Shown: one piece after another, positions 1 to 7,842 of the stretch
Layout: every line of letters begins with the position of its first letter
Numbering within the stretch: the stretch's first letter is position 1
Assembly (NCBI GenBank): GCA_020629335.1
Contig: JAHDDN010000049.1
Coordinates: 1-20,239, forward strand
From: Chitinophagales bacterium
GTDB taxonomy: Bacteria > Bacteroidota > Bacteroidia > Chitinophagales > UBA2359
DNA: 20,239 nucleotides
Direction of reading: 5' to 3'
Made by a program: the position numbers and the translations under genes
Notes under the pieces: model-generated
Seen by the model: only the letters and a program-made list of their open reading frames with translations
The model's database searches: none
What the model was told of the DNA's origin: nothing

Positions 1-147
1 TAACGCAGCATAAGTAAAAAAGAACCAGTCATAAAGTAAGAGTAATTTTGTCCATTGGCTAGTGATTTTGATTCATACGGTAATAGATTTGAACAGCCTG
101 GCCTTTGCCTCTTTATTTTATGAGTGGATAAGGGAGAAAGATCTACC

Positions 148-172
148 AAAAACATCATGATAAATGTTTTTT
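148..172 (+). terminator. Possible weak terminator hairpin at left edge
   Basis: AAAAACAT at 148-155 pairs with ATGTTTTTT at 164-172 across an 8-base loop, and the stem runs into T-rich sequence. It could end a gene lying to the left of the window. The stem is almost entirely A-T, so it may be chance. The rest of 1-306 holds no gene I can name. One frame is open from 35 to a TGA at 158-160 but has no ATG, and I do not recognise its 41 codons; it may be a remnant. Confidence 0.3.
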
Positions 173-306
173 ATTCGCCCTCAATACAAAGAGAAACTAA
201 AACTATGAATATAGAAATAATAAAATTTGAGTGCATGACATATTAGGTGTATAGTGATTTCAGGGATTGCAGAACCTGATCTTAAGACGATATACGTACG
301 ATAGAA

Positions 307-603
307 ATGGTTTATGATAAATCAATGGAATCAGAATTTGATATAGTCAGAAATTACAAGGATTTTGTCAACTATATTGAAAAGAATGGATTACCCAATT
401 TTATTAGCTTTGATAATGATTTAGGGCTTGATGAAAGTGGCGAAGTAGATCCAGATGGCTATGCGGCTGCTAAATGGTTAGTTTACCAATCAGGATTGAA
501 TTTGAGAAATCTGAAATTTAAAGTGCATTCAGCCAATCCTGTGGCAGCAGAACAAATAAGAGGGCTTTTAAATAACTACATAAAGCATCTAAATAATGAG
601 TAG
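307..603 (+). CDS. Cyclic-phosphate processing receiver-like (cREC) protein, N-terminus lost
   Basis: This 98-residue frame resembles the cREC family, a degenerate receiver (REC-like) fold predicted to act in cyclic phosphate or nucleotide signalling. The recognisable part is the FISFDNDLG motif at about residues 32-40, followed by GYAAAKWLV. Family members normally begin with a hydrophobic strand and an acidic pair (LxLDDxR). Here the codons for D-D-I-R-T-I-E lie in frame just upstream of the ATG (286-306), immediately behind a TAA at 283-285. Removing one A at about 285 would restore N-L-I-L-D-D-I-R-T from 273, with an upstream TTG at 267. The gene therefore looks frameshifted, and the product from ATG 307 would lack the first strand and the acidic pair. 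No convincing ribosome binding site or promoter is visible. It may be a recent pseudogene or reflect a sequence error. Family assignment is moderately sure. Confidence 0.6.
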   Translation: MVYDKSMESEFDIVRNYKDFVNYIEKNGLPNFISFDNDLGLDESGEVDPDGYAAAKWLVYQSGLNLRNLKFKVHSANPVAAEQIRGLLNNYIKHLNNE

Positions 604-614
604 GAGCAGCCCTT

Positions 615-640
615 GTAGGGACGTTACATTGCAACGTCTT
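615..640. repeat. Small palindromic repeat behind the cREC gene
   Basis: GACGTT at 620-625 pairs with AACGTC at 633-638 around ACATTGC, preceded by TGTAGG and followed by TTATTT. The TAGGGACGTT...AACGTC arrangement is a common type of intergenic palindrome in bacterial genomes. It could also serve as a short terminator for the gene ending at 603. This is the only copy I see in the window. Confidence 0.45.
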
Positions 641-731
641 ATTTAAAGTTTTATGATGAAGCGGAAAAGCAACTATTTTCTAATCCAGCAAAAAACTTTA
701 AATGAGTTCATATAGAAAAACCTAATTATTG

Positions 732-763
732 TTGAAGCAATAAAATATATTTTCCTATATTTG
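732..763 (+). promoter_or_regulatory. Bacteroidota-type promoter for the DinB-fold gene
   Basis: TATATTTG at 756-763 fits the Bacteroidota -7 consensus TAnnTTTG. A TTG at 732-734 lies 21 bases upstream, within the usual spacing for the -33 element. Transcription would start near 770, giving a leader of about 40 bases before the ATG at 811. This is a consensus match only. Confidence 0.5.
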
Positions 764-810
764 GTTGTATCTAACTATGCGATTGAGCTAAATATAAAAT
801 TGAATTGAAA

Positions 811-1296
811 ATGACTACAACATATAGAGAAGGCCCAGTAGGCGCACTCATGGACGAATATGAGCGAGCTGCAAACGAATTGAAAAAAATATTACAAGAA
901 ATAAGTCAATCCCAATTTACTATAATAGTTGATCCTGATACAAAAGATCCAGACTGTCATTCAATACAGACAATTATGAATCATGTAGTTAGATCAGGTT
1001 ATGGTTATGCCAACTATATACGCAAAAAATTTGGTGATACATGGAGACAGAGAAAAACGAATTATGAAATCCATTCACCCAAATTAGCTTGCCAACAGCT
1101 TGACGAAATGTTAAATTATACCTTGGAGACTTTAGAAAACAAATGGAATATAAGCTATGATCAGGTGGTCAAAAGTAAGATGAAAACAACTTGGGGGCAA
1201 GAATATGACTTCGAGCAGCTATTAGAGCATGCTATCGTTCATATTCTAAGGCATAGGAGACAAATTGAAAAGTTTATACTAAAATTAAAAGCATAA
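811..1296 (+). CDS. DinB/YfiT-fold putative metal-dependent protein
   Basis: The 161-residue product has the size and histidine layout of the DinB/YfiT four-helix-bundle superfamily. Many members bind a divalent metal through three histidines, and some act as thiol-S-transferases or hydrolases. Visible candidates are His58 in IMNHVVRSGYG and the regularly spaced His140, His144 and His148 in EHAIVHILRHRRQIE near the C-terminus, which is the typical DinB C-terminal helix. A TTG codon at 805 is in frame, but I chose the ATG at 811 because it is the stronger start and nothing is conserved in the two extra residues. The gene stands alone, with its own likely promoter at 732-763 and about 150 bases before the next gene. 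No substrate can be inferred. The fold assignment is fairly sure; the function is unknown. Confidence 0.72.
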   Translation: MTTTYREGPVGALMDEYERAANELKKILQEISQSQFTIIVDPDTKDPDCHSIQTIMNHVVRSGYGYANYIRKKFGDTWRQRKTNYEIHSPKLACQQLDEMLNYTLETLENKWNISYDQVVKSKMKTTWGQEYDFEQLLEHAIVHILRHRRQIEKFILKLKA

Positions 1297-1450
1297 TTAC
1301 CCCACAAAATATCGGCTATGTAAGAGTATTTTAATCAAATCCGTTCGAGCATTTGTTTATTACATCACCCTTAAAATTCAAAGCTAACAACAAATTTTCA
1401 ATTTTTGGCATAGTTTATTCTATATTTACATTAAAATAAAAACACCCTAA

Positions 1451-1969
1451 ATGGAAATTTTAAAAACCCATTATCATCCTGAAATTATAAGCTTAGAAAA
1501 TAAAACTATTTTCACAAGGCTTGCCACAAGGAGTATAGCCACTCAAGCGAATAAAATTTTACTGCTTTATACTGAAAGATATGAAGACTACAGTCTCCCA
1601 GGTGGAGGCTTGGATTTAGGTGAAGATAAAATCGAAGGAATGATACGAGAGCTTAGTGAAGAAACAGGCGCTCAAGATATTAAAAACATAAGGCCCTTTG
1701 GCGCTTATGAAGAGTATAGGCCGTGGTATAAGCCAGACTTTGACATTCAGCATATGATTTCTTATTGCTACACATGTGATATTAGTGAAGAACTGGGTTT
1801 TTCAAAAATGGAGTCCTACGAAATTAATAATGGTATGAAAGCCATGTGGGTCAATATTCATGAAGCCATCACGCATAATATTAAGACAATGGCAAGCAGC
1901 GATAAAAAAGGAATGTCGATTGAAAGAGAAACGTTTTTATTAAAGTTGATCGCCGAAAATATATCATAA
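1451..1969 (+). CDS. NUDIX hydrolase
   Basis: This 172-residue protein has a complete Nudix box (G-x5-E-x7-R-E-U-x-E-E-x-G-U) at residues 52-74: G52, E58, R66-E67, E70-E71 and G73. The REL-S-EET core supplies the glutamates that bind Mg2+. The family hydrolyses nucleoside diphosphates linked to another moiety, such as (deoxy)nucleoside triphosphates, ADP-ribose or dinucleoside polyphosphates; this sequence does not let me choose among them. The N-terminal strand (ATRSIATQANKILLLYT) and the length are normal for a single-domain cytoplasmic NUDIX enzyme. The start ATG follows an A-rich stretch typical of Bacteroidota. The next gene begins only 32 bases downstream, so the two may be co-transcribed, though no functional link is evident. 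Confidence 0.9.
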   Translation: MEILKTHYHPEIISLENKTIFTRLATRSIATQANKILLLYTERYEDYSLPGGGLDLGEDKIEGMIRELSEETGAQDIKNIRPFGAYEEYRPWYKPDFDIQHMISYCYTCDISEELGFSKMESYEINNGMKAMWVNIHEAITHNIKTMASSDKKGMSIERETFLLKLIAENIS

Positions 1970-2001
1970 GTGAAGATAAGCTTAATCATAAAAATCAACC
2001 C

Positions 2002-2598
2002 ATGCAAAATATTCAATTTCCAGTCGATTTTCTATTTAAAATATCTACCTTCTCAAGCGATTTTACAGCGACAGATGCGCATGGTGAAGTCATCGCTTAT
2101 GTCAAGCAAAAAATGTTCAAATTAAAGGAGGATATTAGGATTTATACGAATGACTCACAAACGGAATTATTATACAGAATCAAGGCAGATAGATGGTTAG
2201 ACTTTTCTGCTGCTTATTCTTTCTATGACAGAAATGAAACCCAATTTGGAAAAATTGCACGAAAAGGATGGCGATCAATCTGGCGAGCCAGTTATGATAT
2301 CATAGATGAGTATGATCAGCTCCAATATAAAATTAGCGAAAAAAATCCTTGGGTAAAAGTAGGGGATGCCCTCTTAGGCGAAATTCCCATCGTGAATTTT
2401 CTTACAGGTTACGTTTTTAATCCCACCTATGTCTTAACCAATAAAAATAATGAACCCGTTGTATTATTGACAAAACAAAAATCATTTTGGGGAAGAAAGT
2501 TTCAATTAACTCAAGTAGCCGAATTAGATGAAAATGATGACGACAGAATTCTATTAGGACTAATGATGATGATTCTACTAGAAAGAAGAAGAGGCTAA
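2002..2598 (+). CDS. LURP-one-related / phospholipid scramblase-like protein
   Basis: The 198-residue product resembles the LURP-one-related family (LOR, Tubby-like beta-barrel fold), which is related to phospholipid scramblases. Recognisable features are the short N-terminal strand with FKISTFSSDFTATDAHG, the lysine-rich KQKMFKLKEDIRIY, the RIKADRWLDFSAAY strand, and a later IPIVNFLTGYVFNPTYVLT segment that could be the buried hydrophobic helix of the barrel. A polar stretch (DENDDDR) and a hydrophobic LLGLMMMILLE tail follow. There is no signal peptide, so a cytoplasmic or membrane-associated location is likely. Bacterial members have no well-defined role. The gene lies 32 bases after the NUDIX gene and is followed within 10 bases by a long fold-back repeat. 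An alternative label would be a hypothetical protein of the DUF567 type. Confidence 0.65.
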   Translation: MQNIQFPVDFLFKISTFSSDFTATDAHGEVIAYVKQKMFKLKEDIRIYTNDSQTELLYRIKADRWLDFSAAYSFYDRNETQFGKIARKGWRSIWRASYDIIDEYDQLQYKISEKNPWVKVGDALLGEIPIVNFLTGYVFNPTYVLTNKNNEPVVLLTKQKSFWGRKFQLTQVAELDENDDDRILLGLMMMILLERRRG

Positions 2599-2607
2599 TT
2601 TTTTTTT

Positions 2608-2698
2608 GGGCGGCTATATCCTGCTGTCCGTTATTATGTGACTATGCTGAACAGACAGCGCATAGCCCCATAAGAATGGATAGCAGGAAAAGCCGCCC
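2608..2698. repeat. Fold-back element, copy D (nearly complete palindrome)
   Basis: GGGCGGCT at 2608-2615 pairs with AGCCGCCC at 2691-2698, and the arms remain complementary with few mismatches through CCTGCTGTCC and GTGACTATGCTG to a six-base loop near 2650. Each arm carries the core found in the other copies (CATAGCC-CATAAGAA-GGATAGC). This copy therefore looks like two half-elements facing each other. Nine T residues immediately precede the left arm (2599-2607), so on the minus strand it resembles a terminator, although no minus-strand gene lies there. On the plus strand it could still stop or stabilise the transcript ending at 2598. Confidence 0.8.
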
Positions 2699-2798
2699 TA
2701 ATAATCCCTAAGAATATTAAGGGGATTGTTTGTGGATAAATTACTTCTTTTTATGCGGATTTAGGTGTATTATTGTCCTTTCAAAATGATAAAAAATA

Positions 2799-4466
2799 AT
2801 GAGATTTACTAGGGAGCAAAAAGCAATTTTTAAATTTGTAGAGTTTGGATCTGGAAACGGTATTATTGATGCTGTGGCTGGCGCTGGAAAGACGACTACC
2901 ATTATGGAAGCAGCTCAGTTTATCAAAGATAAGAAGGATGTTTTATTTTGTGCATTTAATAGAAGTATTGCCAAGGAGATCAAGCGGAAATTTATTGAGA
3001 ATGGTATTAATGATGTGAAGGTTAAAACCATACACGCATTAGGTTATGAAATATTGAAGGCCCATAATAAGTCTAAGAATCCATTAAGAATAGCGGAGCA
3101 TAAATATAGAATGTTGTTGAAGAATCCTCAGGTCGATCAAGCGATGAGAGAAAGCATTGATGATATATTGCGGATCAATAATTTAGATCCTAATCTGCGA
3201 TTTGACGATAGAGAGAAATTTGCGATTAATAATTTGATTTACAATATTAAGCAGCATTTGTTTAGTATGAATCATAAGTATAGATCTACCTTGACGAAAG
3301 ATAATTTTTATGATTTTGAAAAGATGGTTATTCACTTTGGGATATTCAATAGAACAGAAATAGAAAAAGCCCATTTTGATAGAGAATTAAGATACTATTA
3401 TGAGTGCCATAAAATATTATTAAAAGCAGGTAATAAAATTGCGAAGGAAAAGCAAATGTATGACTTTACGGACATGCTTTATTTACCTTATGTTTGGAAG
3501 TTATCTCCATTAAGAAAGTTTAAGTTTTTATTTATTGATGAATGCCAAGATTTATCTAAGGGGCAATTTGCCATTGCTGCAAAGTATGGGAAAAGAGGAG
3601 GCAGAATATTAGCAGTTGGTGACCCAAGTCAGTCGATATATGGATTTACAGGGGCTGATATAGAATCATTTAATATAGTAAAGGAATACACTAAAGCTAA
3701 AGAACTACCTTTGACAACCTGCTTCAGATGTCCTCGGAGTGTTATTGAGATTGCTCAGGCAATACGGCCAGATATTCATGGGAACAAAAGAGCTGTTGGC
3801 AAAATTCATCGAATTACTTTTGATGATATTATCAAAAAAGCTCGTCCAAATGATTTGATTATTAGTCGAATTAAAGCGCCTTTATTGATTTTAGTGTTTC
3901 AATTTATTGATAAAAATATCAAGGTAAAAATACATGATGAAGAAGTAAAAGAGACCGTCAATGAACTAAAGTATATTTTTAAGGAAGAAGAATTAAATGC
4001 AGATTTTGCATTAGAGATAAATGGTTTTAAGAGTATTAAAAGAAAGGTGATAGAACGATGGGAGTGGGTGATCAAGAAAAAATCAAAAAGAATCGTTGAT
4101 AAAGAGGAACGAGACACATTCATTAAAACGGAGATAGAATATTTACACAATCGTCTGACCTTTTTACAAAAGAAACACGAATTATGGAAAAAACAATGCC
4201 GTAATATATCTGAAATGTTAGAACATATCCAGAATTTTATTTCCTCTGATGATAATCCAATTAGATTATCTTCCATTCACAGGGCTAAAGGATTAGAAGA
4301 AAATCGGGTTTTTATCATTGATTACGATAACTTACCTATGCGGAGAAAAGAGCAACAAGAATGGGAATTAATTCAAGAATTAAATTTGAAATATGTGGCA
4401 ATTACTAGAGCAAAAAGAGAATTGTTTTTAGTAGAACCCATCAAAAGAGAAGAAAAAGAAGAGTAA
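2799..4466 (+). CDS. UvrD/Rep-type superfamily 1 DNA helicase
   Basis: This 555-residue protein carries the SF1A helicase motifs in order: Walker A AGAGKTT (27-33), motif Ia CAFNRSIAKEI (51-61), the TIHALG motif (77-82), Walker B DECQD (247-251), motif III GDPSQSIYGFTGAD (274-287), motif IV TTCFRCP (306-312), motif V SSIHRAKGLE (about 490) and motif VI YVAITRAKREL (about 531). It should unwind DNA 3' to 5' using ATP in the cytoplasm. It is shorter than UvrD, Rep or PcrA (about 670-720 residues), with reduced accessory subdomains and a Lys/Glu-rich, probably helical stretch around residues 370-470. No nuclease domain is visible. It stands alone: about 200 bases from the gene before and 55 from the acetyltransferase after. 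Its role could be repair, recombination or part of a defence set, but no partner such as a GajA-like nuclease is nearby. Confidence 0.88.
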   Translation: MRFTREQKAIFKFVEFGSGNGIIDAVAGAGKTTTIMEAAQFIKDKKDVLFCAFNRSIAKEIKRKFIENGINDVKVKTIHALGYEILKAHNKSKNPLRIAEHKYRMLLKNPQVDQAMRESIDDILRINNLDPNLRFDDREKFAINNLIYNIKQHLFSMNHKYRSTLTKDNFYDFEKMVIHFGIFNRTEIEKAHFDRELRYYYECHKILLKAGNKIAKEKQMYDFTDMLYLPYVWKLSPLRKFKFLFIDECQDLSKGQFAIAAKYGKRGGRILAVGDPSQSIYGFTGADIESFNIVKEYTKAKELPLTTCFRCPRSVIEIAQAIRPDIHGNKRAVGKIHRITFDDIIKKARPNDLIISRIKAPLLILVFQFIDKNIKVKIHDEEVKETVNELKYIFKEEELNADFALEINGFKSIKRKVIERWEWVIKKKSKRIVDKEERDTFIKTEIEYLHNRLTFLQKKHELWKKQCRNISEMLEHIQNFISSDDNPIRLSSIHRAKGLEENRVFIIDYDNLPMRRKEQQEWELIQELNLKYVAITRAKRELFLVEPIKREEKEE

Positions 4467-4521
4467 GAGAGTGGGTATAAGAATAGGCCGCTCTACTTAA
4501 TAAACCATATAACAAGATAAA

Positions 4522-4983
4522 ATGATAGCCCTATTAGATCATCAGAATAAAGAAATTGCCAAAGATATCAGAGCATTATTTCAAGTATCTTATGCAGTAG
4601 AAGCCATGATATTAAAAGCGGATTATTTTCCGCCTCTACATCGTTCATTAGAAGCATTCATAGAAACAGGCAATAAATTTTATGGATATTGGGAAGCTAA
4701 GAGTTTAGCAGCGGCCATAGAATTGGATTTTGGCGAGCATAGTGTCCACATACAAAGTTTAGTAGTAGATCCAGGCTTCTTTAGGCAAGGGAAAGCAAGT
4801 CAGCTAATTCAATATGTGAAAGAAGAATTTGCTGAAAAAGAGATGAGCGTTGAAACAGGCGTAGATAATAAACCAGCAGTACAATTATATTTAAAGCATG
4901 ATTTCAAAGAAGTCAAACAATGGGATACGGATCACGGTATACGCAAAATACGATTTGAACTTAGTAAAATAACTGCTGAATAA
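4522..4983 (+). CDS. GNAT-family N-acetyltransferase
   Basis: The 153-residue product has the GNAT fold signature. A strand VHIQSLVVDPGF leads into the acetyl-CoA pyrophosphate-binding loop RQGKAS (residues 88-93, matching R/Q-x-x-G-x-A/G) and its following helix LIQYVKEEF. The C-terminal motif B region VDNKPAVQLYLKHDFKEVKQW (about 115-135) has the usual N-x-x-A-x-x-x-Y-x-x-x-G/D-F pattern. It should transfer an acetyl group from acetyl-CoA to an amine; the acceptor is unknown. It lies 55 bases after the helicase gene on the same strand and may share its transcript. A seven-base inverted repeat (AGCTAAG/CTTAGCT, about 4987-5029) after the stop could be a weak terminator. Confidence 0.85.
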   Translation: MIALLDHQNKEIAKDIRALFQVSYAVEAMILKADYFPPLHRSLEAFIETGNKFYGYWEAKSLAAAIELDFGEHSVHIQSLVVDPGFFRQGKASQLIQYVKEEFAEKEMSVETGVDNKPAVQLYLKHDFKEVKQWDTDHGIRKIRFELSKITAE

Positions 4984-5117
4984 AATAGCTAAGAAATAAG
5001 CATGATATTAATGTGAAATTGCTTAGCTTTATGTCACTGTTTTATAGAACTGATATTGATATTAGAATCTCTGTTGAATGAGGAAATCTCATCAGTTCGA
5101 ATACAAAAATTTAAGTT

Positions 5118-5555
5118 ATGAAAATTAAACCAGGTATTGGAATTGGTGATATTAAATTTGGTATGACTCAAGATGAAGTAGTAAAAATACTAGGAGAGCC
5201 AGACAGAATTATAGAGGATAGCGAAGACGAAAATAAACTCTATTTGGAGTATAATGAGCATCGACTAAGATTAACTATTTATGTTGATGAAGAGGGAAGG
5301 TTAGGATATATGGTGTGTACTCATCCAAGTTTGACTTATAATGATCAAACCATCATTGATGCCAAAATTGAAAGTGCCTATAATGATATATTCCCTGAAT
5401 TGGTGGAGGCTTGGTTACAAGAAGAATATGATACCTTCTATTCTTATGGCGATGATCAGTATTGGATTACATTGAATGTGGAATATGGTCATATTACTAG
5501 CTTTGAAATTGGGGTTCCTTTGAGTGAGGATAGAAAATATCAATGGCCCGCATAG
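5118..5555 (+). CDS. Hypothetical protein with BamE/SmpA-like N-terminal motif
   Basis: I do not recognise a named family for this 145-residue acidic protein. The N-terminal I-G-D-I-K-F-G-M-T-x-D-E-V-x-x-x-L-G-E-P-D pattern (residues about 9-30) is the helix-turn-strand signature of BamE/SmpA-like folds, in which FGMT begins a helix and LGxPD ends it. Unlike BamE it has no signal peptide or lipobox, so it is probably cytoplasmic. The rest alternates charged and aromatic strands (LYLEYNEHRLRLTIYVDEEG, YWITLNVEYGHITSFEIG), consistent with a small beta-rich protein. A similar look occurs in some immunity proteins of polymorphic toxins, but no toxin gene is adjacent. The first base of fold-back repeat A follows its stop codon directly. 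Confidence 0.7.
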   Translation: MKIKPGIGIGDIKFGMTQDEVVKILGEPDRIIEDSEDENKLYLEYNEHRLRLTIYVDEEGRLGYMVCTHPSLTYNDQTIIDAKIESAYNDIFPELVEAWLQEEYDTFYSYGDDQYWITLNVEYGHITSFEIGVPLSEDRKYQWPA

Positions 5556-5708
5556 TGCGCAAGGGATAGAAGTGGTATGTGGCGTTTATGCTGCGACTTA
5601 CGGAACTTAGGCTTGCGCAGGCTCCAATAAGAGACAAGCAAGCCTAAGTGTAGTAGGAGTAGCATAGCCACATAAGAACGGATAGCCCGACCCGAAGGGA
5701 TGCGCCCC
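5556..5708 (+). repeat. Fold-back element, copy A, in front of the ABC operon
   Basis: This 153-base element starts right after the stop at 5553-5555 and ends 20 bases before the ABC ATPase start. Its arms are strongly complementary. TATGTGGC and TATGCT, separated by a three-base bulge (5576-5592), pair with AGCATA-GCCACATA (about 5661-5674). Inside, ACTTAGGCTTGC pairs perfectly over 12 bases with GCAAGCCTAAGT around a 21-base loop. The outermost TGCGC/GCGCA pairs the ends. Copy B on the opposite strand (13003-13145) is near-identical over much of its length, including the loop GCTCCAATAAGAGACAAGC. The 3' end (GGATAGCCCGACC...GATGCGCCC) resembles intergenic repeats I recall from other Bacteroidota; that recollection is not verified. 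It would be transcribed in the leader of the ABC genes. Confidence 0.85.
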
Positions 5709-5728
5709 GATTAATAAATTTATATATT

Positions 5729-6478
5729 ATGATAGAGCTTAAGCAGCTTTCCAAATCTTATGGTCATGATACTGTTTTGGACGAGTTAAATTGGACGATT
5801 AAGGCTGGGCAAGTATGTGCTTTATTGGGGAAAAATGGAGCAGGTAAAACGACTTTAATAAATCTAATTTTGGACTTGATTTTGCCTACAGAAGGATCTA
5901 TTTCGATCTTTGGTAAAGATAGCGGAGACTTAGATTTAGATGATAAGAAAAGGATAGGAGTGTTAGGAGATGAATTGGGTTTGATAGAAGAATTTACTGG
6001 CTTAGATTATTTGAAATTTATTGGGAATATTTATCATCTCACCTCAAGCGAGATTAGTAATCGAGTGGCTGACTTAACTAATTACTTTTTTGAAAATGAA
6101 GATGATTTAAAGAAAACGATTGCGTCTTATTCGACAGGTATGAAAAAGAAAATTGCTTTTTGTGGAGCGGTTATTCATATACCTGATTTATTAATTTTAG
6201 ATGAGCCTTTCTCGGCTTTAGATCCATTGGTTGCCAAGCAAATGATATTATTTATCAAAAAGTATGCGAATGAAAATAGAACGATTATAATATCATCTCA
6301 CGATTTAGCGTATGTAGAAAAAGTCGCCAATCATATAGCTGTTTTGAATGAAACTCAGCTAGTATTTAATGGAAGTTTGGAAGAGTTTACCGAGAATGGC
6401 CAAAATAAAATTGATAATGCTTTATTTAATTTTTTGAGGCCTAATGAATCAGAATTAGATAATATCAGCTGGTTATGA
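5729..6478 (+). CDS. ABC transporter ATP-binding protein
   Basis: This 249-residue ABC ATPase has Walker A GKNGAGKT (34-41), the signature STGMKKK (135-141), Walker B LLILDEP (154-160) with the D-loop SALDP, and the H-loop histidine in SSHD (His191). The signature replaces the usual LSGGQ with STGMK, which is common in ABC-2 export systems of the CcmA/NatA type. The position of the Q-loop glutamine is occupied by GDELG (residues 80-84), also seen in that group. It energises the permease encoded next: the two genes overlap by four bases (ATGA at 6475-6478), which indicates translational coupling and a heteromeric complex. Substrate unknown. The leader contains fold-back element A, which may influence transcript folding or termination. 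Confidence 0.93.
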   Translation: MIELKQLSKSYGHDTVLDELNWTIKAGQVCALLGKNGAGKTTLINLILDLILPTEGSISIFGKDSGDLDLDDKKRIGVLGDELGLIEEFTGLDYLKFIGNIYHLTSSEISNRVADLTNYFFENEDDLKKTIASYSTGMKKKIAFCGAVIHIPDLLILDEPFSALDPLVAKQMILFIKKYANENRTIIISSHDLAYVEKVANHIAVLNETQLVFNGSLEEFTENGQNKIDNALFNFLRPNESELDNISWL

Positions 6479-7788
6479 TTGGTTTAATAATTAAATCCAG
6501 ATTCCGATCACTTAAAGAAGAATTGAATGATCCGTCTAAAGCATTTTTATATGTCTTAGCATTTTTTATTACAGTTTTTTACGGACTTATCATTGGATGG
6601 GCATTACAAATGCTTGAAAAAAGAGGACTGGATGTCATTTCTATAGATCAAATAACAGCCTTGATTTTTTTAGGTATTATTGTTATGGTAATTTTAAGTT
6701 TGATTTTTCCATTTTATAAACCACTTAATTTTCAATTCCCATCCTTCTATCCATTGAGTGAATTTAAGCAGTATACATTTGCCATCTTTGCTAATTATTT
6801 TAGCCTTAATATCATATTAATGGCCGTCTTTTTAGGCTTGATTGCTTACTTTATTCCCTTTGGTCAAATTAGCTTTTTTATAGGAGGCTTAGTGGCGCTT
6901 TTTATAGGAGGTGTTTTGAAGCGAATGTTACAATACATCGTTGAATGTAAGATGAAAATACATGCTTATATTTTGCCTGTGTTGCCATTATTTGGGATGG
7001 GATTGTTCGCTTTCTTGGAGATTAATAGTTTGAGTATTATTGGTTTGGTAAGCATCATTGCCTTAGCAATTCTTACATTCGCTTTAGGTTATTTGATGAA
7101 ATTATCATTGATAAAAACTAGGAAAAGAGGAGTCGGAGTAAATGAAAGTACGAATGAGTATCTCCGTCTAATTCTCAATAATCCCATTGCTGCTAAGCTA
7201 ATAAAGCGGGCTGTTATTATTAAGATTTTGGTATTAACATTCGTCGTTTTATTGGGGATGTTTGCTGATAGAGATATTGAGTTTATAGAAATCTTGTACC
7301 TGAATCCTTCCATCTATTTTTTCTATGTGTTTAATAATTCAATTGGAGTTTGGAAAGATTTATGGCTAAAATTCGAATTGCGAACTGGCAAGTATCAAGA
7401 TTTTATGAAGCAGCTTTTAAAAATAATGTTAATTCCAATAGCTTTAGACTTTTTTATAACAATTCCTTTTTACTTGTATATTGGTTATGATAAAATTTTC
7501 GTTATAGTTGTCTATTTGACTTCGACAATATTTATGCTGTGCTTCTCCTTTTTCTGGTCATTGATCCATCCTCAAAAAGCCACTGATGAAGTTTTAAATA
7601 TGAAGGGAACGAGTTCAATGCTAGGAAATATATGCACGATAATGATGATTTTTAGTTTAAGTCTACTTAAATTACATCCGATTACATATGCCTTAATACC
7701 TATTTACTTAATTGCGGCAGCTATTGGACTTTATATGTCCTTAGATATGTATCCCAAGTATAAGTATCAAATCAAAGAAAAAATATAG
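6475..7788 (+). CDS. ABC-2 type transporter permease-like membrane protein
   Basis: The 437-residue product is highly hydrophobic, with around ten likely membrane helices. Examples are about residues 24-47, 62-82, 103-125, 128-147, 165-183, 186-206, 245-263 and paired helices in the last 130 residues. Its start overlaps the stop of the ATPase gene, so it is almost certainly the membrane subunit of that exporter. It is longer than simple ABC-2 permeases and lacks a recognisable substrate-specific domain; no large extracellular loop is evident. Comparable two-gene systems in Bacteroidota are annotated only as ABC transporter permeases. After the stop, a six-base stem (AGGGAT/ATCCCT, about 7787-7816) may be a weak terminator before the secreted protein gene. 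The role follows from context; the family name is less sure. Confidence 0.8.
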   Translation: MIGLIIKSRFRSLKEELNDPSKAFLYVLAFFITVFYGLIIGWALQMLEKRGLDVISIDQITALIFLGIIVMVILSLIFPFYKPLNFQFPSFYPLSEFKQYTFAIFANYFSLNIILMAVFLGLIAYFIPFGQISFFIGGLVALFIGGVLKRMLQYIVECKMKIHAYILPVLPLFGMGLFAFLEINSLSIIGLVSIIALAILTFALGYLMKLSLIKTRKRGVGVNESTNEYLRLILNNPIAAKLIKRAVIIKILVLTFVVLLGMFADRDIEFIEILYLNPSIYFFYVFNNSIGVWKDLWLKFELRTGKYQDFMKQLLKIMLIPIALDFFITIPFYLYIGYDKIFVIVVYLTSTIFMLCFSFFWSLIHPQKATDEVLNMKGTSSMLGNICTIMMIFSLSLLKLHPITYALIPIYLIAAAIGLYMSLDMYPKYKYQIKEKI

Positions 7789-7842
7789 GGATTAGCTTAT
7801 TTATTTTCTGATCCCTTAAGCAATTCATTCGATTTATTTTCT

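Noticed and set aside
2599..2698. Ordinary rho-independent terminator for the gene ending at 2598
   Set aside because: The T run precedes the hairpin on the coding strand, and the arms carry the core of the dispersed fold-back family, so a repeat is the better primary description.
2799..4466. Gabija defence system (GajB)
   Set aside because: No GajA-like ATPase-nuclease gene is adjacent; neighbours are a scramblase-like protein and an acetyltransferase. Helicase similarity alone is not enough.
5556..5708. Retron ncRNA, given the long structured stems
   Set aside because: No reverse transcriptase gene is nearby and the element occurs in several copies beside unrelated genes.
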